DNA from: Chloroflexota bacterium
Lineage (GTDB): Bacteria > Chloroflexota > Dehalococcoidia > Dehalococcoidales > UBA2162
NCBI GenBank assembly: GCA_016190825.1
Contig: JACPPV010000010.1
Coordinates: forward strand, 1 to 45,591
Length of the DNA stretch: 45,591 nt
Direction: 5' to 3'
Part shown: positions 40,480-45,591 of the stretch, piece after piece
How positions within the stretch are numbered: the first letter of the stretch is position 1
How the letters are laid out: every line of letters starts with the position of its first letter
Made by a program: the position numbers and the translations under genes
The notes under the pieces: generated by a model
The model's database searches: none
What the model was told of the DNA's origin: nothing
What the model saw: the letters and a program-made list of their open reading frames with translations, nothing else

Positions 40480-43400
40480 TTACATCCCAAAATAGGGGTC
40501 ATCCCACCAATTTGGGTAATAAGGCTCCGGTTCCGGCGGCGACGGTCCGATAGTTGGGTAGGCTGGCTCTGAAATAGGTTCCTCGACTGGCTGGGTGGCA
40601 ATCACTCTGTCGGAACTGGGAGACCGATGGGTTGGTTCCAGTGGTAGCGAGATAGGTTCTTCCGGAGGAGGAACTGACTCAGGGGTGCTGGGGGGATATG
40701 GCGCAGGGGGAGTTGTCTTGTCTGTATCAACTGGTGGCGTCGATTCTATCACAGACCGTATCTCATCATAGATAGGTTTGAACAATAATAGGATTTCGTT
40801 AAGAGCACCTACCCACTCTGCCACCCCAACCGCGACGGTACTGATAATAACCCAACACGGCCAGCCGCACTGTCCATCTTCATCAGTGTATGTCAAAGGA
40901 TTATTGGAGACATAGCTGTAACGATTGAAGCTTTGAGGATTAGCAAAATCAGGCACAATCGTGTCGGGGCTGATGAATCGCCCGATGGCGGGGTCATAAT
41001 AGCGCCCTGACCAAAGGCCGGTAAGAGTTAGCGGTGAGTTTGCAATCACGCTCGGATTCGGATTACCTGGTCCGACGGACGGTTTGCGGAAGTAGTACAG
41101 CCCGGTAGAATCTAGTCTGTGGCCAGTAAAGAGCTTATCTGTGCCTAAATTGCCCTGACTAATTCGGCGGTCTCCGAATGCAGTATAAGATATTGAGCCT
41201 AAAGAAGCCCCAACGCTATCACTCGTGACCGATATTCCAGTGAGATGGTCCTGGTGGACATATCTCAAGGTTGTGCCTTCACGCTGGGCCACTAGTCTGC
41301 CTCCATGATAGTAACTGGTCGTATTTTCGCTGGTAGTCAAGGTTTTCTCGAAGTACTTGTTCACATACAGAATCGTTTCTCCGCCTTCGGTCTTCTTGAC
41401 GCGGTTGCCATCGCCGTCGTAGACGAAGGTGGTATCCAGCCTGCCGGAACTGTACCGGGAGAGAATCTCGGCGGCGGTCAACGCCCGTCCATATAGACGA
41501 GCATCACTCACACTGCCGTCGAAGTAGTAGGTCAGATCGGGATCCCCGCCAATCTGAGTGTTCACCCCTGCCGTCCAGCTCACACTCCCCGAGAAGCCAC
41601 CGCCGCCATAGTTCGCTGAGACTGCCTGGCCATCAACATACAGCTTTATCCTGTTGTTGCCAGTCTGGTTAACCGTGTCCACCACCACGGCCACATGATA
41701 CCACCGACCACTGTCAGAAAGTGTCGAAGTCGACGTGGCGACAAGATTGTGATCGTTATTGTCATCGGAGTAAATCTTCATCTCAAGGGCCTTGCTCGCG
41801 CCCATCACCCTGAAAATGTACGAATGCTTCGTGCCCGCCCACCGTGTGAGGATGACGTTGCTGGTCTTGGTATAGCTTCCCTTCACCCAGGCCTCGAGGG
41901 TGAACTGCTGCCCGGCGCGCAGCGAGGAATCATCCCCAATATCCACATAGTCATTGGTCCCGTCAAAGGACAGGGCGTTGCCGCTCCAGGTGGCGCCGTA
42001 GATGGTGCCATTGTTGCCTCCGACAGTATCATTGGCGGTGCTCCCCTGGCCTTCATCCAGCTTCCATCGGGATATTGTGCCGGATGGGATATTCTTTATC
42101 GTCACCGGCCGGTTATCCGCATCCCAGGTGATATTGTCGCTGCCTCTCGTAAGCATATTGCCGTTGGCATCGTAAGTATAGCTGGTTGCGCCTACCGTCG
42201 TCACGGCGTGAGGTTTCGTCCCGTAGCCATAGGAAGTGCTGTTATGGGTATTTATGTTGCCAAGGGCGCTGTACGTCCAGTTATCGGAATAGGCCCCGGA
42301 GACTGTCTTGAGCCTGTCAAGGAAGTCATAGGTAAAGGTCTCTGTTTCTGACGGCTCAGGGTAGGTTCTGGCCCGCTCCACCAGGTTGCCGCCATTATCC
42401 CAGGTATGAGTCACCTGCTGGAGCACCAGACCGGGCTTCTCCGCCTTTATCTCGTAAAGACGCCCGTAGGATAACGTGCCGTAGTCGATGCCCCAGTAGC
42501 TGTAGGTCTGATTGACCGTGTTGCCGAGGGCTATTTGCGTCACCTGCCCCAGCTGGTTGTAGAGAGTGCTCGTGACCAGATTTCCTACTGTAGTCCCTGA
42601 GAGCGTATCGGGCAGACCGCGCCCGTTGTAGGTCTGGGTAACATTCTCACCGGTGGGATAAGTAATCCAGGCATTGCGGTCAGCGCTGTCATAGCCGAAC
42701 CCGGTGACATAGCTGGAGTTATCACTTATGAGAGTCCGGTTTTCGGAGGTCAATCTGCCGCGCTCGTCGTACCGGTACCTGGTAACGAACAGGGCATCAA
42801 TCATACTGGTGCGCAGACCTTTGGCATAGGGGCCGCCATCGGTTACGTTATCGTAGGCATAGGTGACGTTGGTCATATTGGCGCTCGAATAGCTCTTGCC
42901 GGTGAGCCGGTTCAAAGCGTCATAAGTGAAGGTGATAACCTGTCCTTTAGCATCGGTCTGGTTCACGGTGTTGCCGCTGGCATCATAGCCATAGCTCCAG
43001 CTCCCCATGTCCGGGTCCTGCATCGTGAGCTTGCGGGAAAGCCAGTTGTAGGTCATATTGGTGGTGTTGCTGGCATTGTCCGTCACCTGTTTCAAATTGC
43101 CCAGGACATCATATTCGTAAGTGGTGGCGGCGTAAAGCGCATGAGAAGCGTCCAGTTCCTCAACCTTCACGAGACGAGCGAAAGCATCAAACAAAGAATT
43201 CTTCTTGTAGCTGCGCTCATTGGTGACCGTCGTCTGCCAGGGAGTGGAGTAGTCATAGGTCACGTTGGTGCCATCGGCATTGAACCGGGTGGTCACCCTG
43301 CCCAGGCCGTCGTACAGGTAAGAGGCATACTTCCAGTTTGCATCCGGCGCCCGATAGCCGCTGACGTTGGAAGAAAGCGGGTCCTGCGATACATATTGCC

Positions 43401-45591
43401 TGTCCACTAACCCCCGGGTGCTGTAAACGGAGGTGCTTGAAATGATGGTGCGGTTGTCCGAGCCGGTCGCCGGCTCACCGACGGACTGCACCTGGATTAT
43501 TCGGCCCAGGCCATCGAAATACTGCTTTTGCCACGAGTAGTTACCGGTGGCTATTCTGGTGTCCGTCCTGACATGCTGCTGGTTTGCGGTGCCCCAGTAG
43601 GGATACGAGACATTGGCGCTCGGGCTGCTCAAGGAATCACCGGGTTTGACGACCTGGGTGAGACGTTTCAGAGCATCGTAATAATAGTTGGTGGTCTGGC
43701 CATTGATATCGGTCACGCCCAGGAGATTGGCCGTGCCGGTGTCATAGGTATAGTTCTCCGAGAGGCCGGAGATGGAAAGCATCTTGGTCTGAGGATAGGT
43801 GTTGTAGGTCGCGTCGTAGGTCCAGTTGGTGCTGTTGCCGCTGGGATCGGTGGCGGAGAGCATGTTGCCATAGCCGTCATAAGTGAAGTAGCTGCTCACG
43901 TTCGCTGTAGCATTCTGGCTCTGCTGAAGGCGGGTGAGATTGCCCTTGACCGGAGACGTGTTCGATGAGGTTGCGCCGTCGTAGTAGTAAACAGACTCAC
44001 TCTTGAGGTTGGAGTTTCCATCGTCCAATGCAATTGTGCCGGCATATACCCTCTCCCGGGCCGGCTTGCCCAGGATGTTGGCTGTGGTGTTTGCCGAGTA
44101 CAGGCGATGGATGGTCGCGTTATCGGTATTATCGGAAATATCTCCGTCCACGTATTGAGTGATGACATTACCGTAGCTGTCGTAGACATAGCGTGTTTGG
44201 GAGGTCTTGCTGCCGATAGTTTCGTTAGAAGAGGCCAACTCGATGGCCCAGTTGCGCTTGAATTGCCGCACCTCATCTCCGAAATCCACAAACACGTAAA
44301 GCGAATCTACCGAGGCGCCAACGGCCATCGCGAAGCCGTACGGGCCGCCGAACCACCCCGTCCGCCAGAAGTTCCCCGTCGCACCGCTAGCATCGTATTC
44401 TTTCACCTTTTCCGGCAGATCGTGCGCGGCGTAAATGTAGTTGGACGGAGATACTGCGACGTCCAAAGGTTCATCTGAAAAGATGGAGGTGCCACCCCAT
44501 TTGGTGATATAAACACCGTCGGAAGTGAACTTCTTGACATAGTGATGATTTGAGCCGTTGTCAGCCACATAGACGTATCCATCCGGTCCCACAGCCACAC
44601 CTGTTGGGTTTCTGAACGAGCTACCATCCGTATCGGACTCATACCATCTCGCAAGAAAAGTGCCGCTTGAGTTAAATGCCTGTATACGGTCGTTGCCGGT
44701 ATCGGCTACGTAGACGGTGCTGTTACTCGATACCGCCACGTCCCGCGGGCTGCTGAAGGTTACGTTGCTGGTGCTGTTGTCCGAGCCGTAGGTCCCCCAT
44801 TTCAAAAGAAAGTTCCCGCTGGAGTCGAACTTCTGTATGCGGTGATTGGCGGTATCGGCCACGTAGACGTCACCATTAGCCGCGACCGCTATGCCTCCAG
44901 GGTCTTTGAAGGCGCCGTTATCCGTTCCGTATCCACCCCACTTAAGGATGAAGTTGCCATGCTCATCGAATTTCTGTACATTGTCCTGTACTTTGTCTGA
45001 GACGTAGACATGGCCATCGTTCGATGCCGCTATCCCTTCCGAGTAACCGATGAACCCACTGCCCGATCCTTCACTGTTCCAGGCGGAATAAACTTTGTAG
45101 CTGGTATTCGTACTCTCCCATGTCCAATCATAGGCTTTTTGCCGCAGCACGGTGCCACCGCTGCTATACCATTTCGTTTGATATTCCCTACCGGTGAGCC
45201 TCTCGGCGTCCTTGCCGCCGATATTTCCGGTGGTGTAGTAAGCGTGCTTGGCGTAATTGCCGTCAGCATCGGTCTCGGTGACCTCGCCAAAACCGCGATA
45301 CTTTTGCTCCCATCCCCAGCCCAGATATTTGGGCATGTCTCTTCTCTCGGTGTACCCGTAGGAGATGAAAGTTTGATTCTCAGACATCACCGACGCCTTG
45401 ATCCAGTCGGCGCTTCGACCGACGCCGGATATCCTGACTTCGTCAATATCCCCGCTGAAATAGGCTTGATAGGCAGACCAGACCCCGAGCGTCAATGCCC
45501 CCGCATTTGTTGTGGATCCGGACAGAGTCTTGGTGTCTTTGGATACGCCATTGACGTAGATGGTTAACGCGGTACCGCTTCTGGTTAGAGC
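40480..45591 (-). CDS. Giant Rhs-repeat protein with LamG and NHL domains (N-terminus outside window)
   Basis: The frame is open to the right edge, so at least 1,703 residues are visible. In order from 45,591: the end of a LamG-type domain (SGDIDEVRISGVGRS); an NHL beta-propeller (about 45,090-44,260; repeats such as DVYVADTANHRIQKFDSSGNF); YD/Rhs repeats (about 44,200-42,130); a second LamG domain (about 42,090-41,450) inserted in the Rhs shell; the Rhs core (YVHQDHLTGI, RYYDPAIGRFISPD, NPLTYTDEDG); then a variable tip (about 40,880-40,480) with one hydrophobic helix and Pro-rich sequence. A 29-residue insert splits the usual YYYGARYYDP motif at SVGPGNPNP. It is likely a secreted or surface shell protein delivering its tip in competition, but adhesin use is possible. 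Confidence 0.9.
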   Translation of the reverse strand, partial: ALTRSGTALTIYVNGVSKDTKTLSGSTTNAGALTLGVWSAYQAYFSGDIDEVRISGVGRSADWIKASVMSENQTFISYGYTERRDMPKYLGWGWEQKYRGFGEVTETDADGNYAKHAYYTTGNIGGKDAERLTGREYQTKWYSSGGTVLRQKAYDWTWESTNTSYKVYSAWNSEGSGSGFIGYSEGIAASNDGHVYVSDKVQDNVQKFDEHGNFILKWGGYGTDNGAFKDPGGIAVAANGDVYVADTANHRIQKFDSSGNFLLKWGTYGSDNSTSNVTFSSPRDVAVSSNSTVYVADTGNDRIQAFNSSGTFLARWYESDTDGSSFRNPTGVAVGPDGYVYVADNGSNHHYVKKFTSDGVYITKWGGTSIFSDEPLDVAVSPSNYIYAAHDLPEKVKEYDASGATGNFWRTGWFGGPYGFAMAVGASVDSLYVFVDFGDEVRQFKRNWAIELASSNETIGSKTSQTRYVYDSYGNVITQYVDGDISDNTDNATIHRLYSANTTANILGKPARERVYAGTIALDDGNSNLKSESVYYYDGATSSNTSPVKGNLTRLQQSQNATANVSSYFTYDGYGNMLSATDPSGNSTNWTYDATYNTYPQTKMLSISGLSENYTYDTGTANLLGVTDINGQTTNYYYDALKRLTQVVKPGDSLSSPSANVSYPYWGTANQQHVRTDTRIATGNYSWQKQYFDGLGRIIQVQSVGEPATGSDNRTIISSTSVYSTRGLVDRQYVSQDPLSSNVSGYRAPDANWKYASYLYDGLGRVTTRFNADGTNVTYDYSTPWQTTVTNERSYKKNSLFDAFARLVKVEELDASHALYAATTYEYDVLGNLKQVTDNASNTTNMTYNWLSRKLTMQDPDMGSWSYGYDASGNTVNQTDAKGQVITFTYDALNRLTGKSYSSANMTNVTYAYDNVTDGGPYAKGLRTSMIDALFVTRYRYDERGRLTSENRTLISDNSSYVTGFGYDSADRNAWITYPTGENVTQTYNGRGLPDTLSGTTVGNLVTSTLYNQLGQVTQIALGNTVNQTYSYWGIDYGTLSYGRLYEIKAEKPGLVLQQVTHTWDNGGNLVERARTYPEPSETETFTYDFLDRLKTVSGAYSDNWTYSALGNINTHNSTSYGYGTKPHAVTTVGATSYTYDANGNMLTRGSDNITWDADNRPVTIKNIPSGTISRWKLDEGQGSTANDTVGGNNGTIYGATWSGNALSFDGTNDYVDIGDDSSLRAGQQFTLEAWVKGSYTKTSNVILTRWAGTKHSYIFRVMGASKALEMKIYSDDNNDHNLVATSTSTLSDSGRWYHVAVVVDTVNQTGNNRIKLYVDGQAVSANYGGGGFSGSVSWTAGVNTQIGGDPDLTYYFDGSVSDARLYGRALTAAEILSRYSSGRLDTTFVYDGDGNRVKKTEGGETILYVNKYFEKTLTTSENTTSYYHGGRLVAQREGTTLRYVHQDHLTGISVTSDSVGASLGSISYTAFGDRRISQGNLGTDKLFTGHRLDSTGLYYFRKPSVGPGNPNPSVIANSPLTLTGLWSGRYYDPAIGRFISPDTIVPDFANPQSFNRYSYVSNNPLTYTDEDGQCGWPCWVIISTVAVGVAEWVGALNEILLLFKPIYDEIRSVIESTPPVDTDKTTPPAPYPPSTPESVPPPEEPISLPLEPTHRSPSSDRVIATQPVEEPISEPAYPTIGPSPPEPEPYYPNWWDDPYFGM

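Overview
The window looks like a chromosomal segment of a moderately GC-rich bacterium, most likely Chloroflexota near the class Dehalococcoidia. This is inference from gene content and style: a dnaA/obg/nadD/gyrB core, sporadic TTG and GTG starts, and a serine-recombinase island at a tRNA gene. No rRNA or other decisive marker is present. The first ten bases are a C run, so the left edge may be a contig end.

Core block, about 1-18,206: gyrB (with a large insert), nadD, obg, dnaA, fmt, mazG, two small unknown genes, an EF-G-like GTPase, a SpoIIM-family membrane protein, a small membrane protein, xerD and a B12-binding radical SAM protein. Several good sigma-70-type promoters (two hexamers with 17-bp spacing) can be read. 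An AT-rich restriction-modification island sits between gyrB and nadD (about 2,830-5,900). It holds an HNH endonuclease, two DNA methyltransferases and a small ribbon-helix-helix-like protein with tandem operator-like repeats under its promoter. One methyltransferase gene is flanked by a 20-bp direct repeat.

Integrated element, about 18,207-36,900: it starts at an initiator tRNA gene whose 3' end overlaps the 3' end of a large serine recombinase gene. Next come an XRE/ImmA-like pair (the ImmA-like protein lacks the catalytic Glu), a divergent Cro-like regulator, and a TOPRIM primase-helicase whose C-terminal zinc ribbon is split by a UGA codon. A run of mostly unknown, often cysteine-rich small genes follows. 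Near the right end is a ubiquitin-like gene set: a PRTRC-C beta-grasp protein, a PRTRC-B E2-like protein, a PRTRC-A JAMM peptidase and a ThiF/E1-like protein. An element-encoded DNA sliding clamp closes it. It carries replication genes but no recognisable conjugation genes, so it looks like an integrated plasmid or mobilisable island. The right attachment site was not found.

Rhs region, about 36,950-45,591: an IS1182-type transposase remnant is followed by a polymorphic-toxin-like Rhs locus on the minus strand. A very large Rhs protein (LamG, NHL propeller, YD repeats, second LamG, core, short C-terminal tip) runs off the right end. Downstream lie two orphan core-plus-tip cassettes. Each of the three tips is followed by a small membrane or lipoprotein gene, the layout expected of toxin tips with immunity genes. 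One orphan is frameshifted in a C7 run; its tip carries an HELGH metallopeptidase motif.

The most interesting parts are the reduced PRTRC/ubiquitin-like cluster with its unknown partner genes, the Rhs cassette array, and the restriction-modification island with its operator array.
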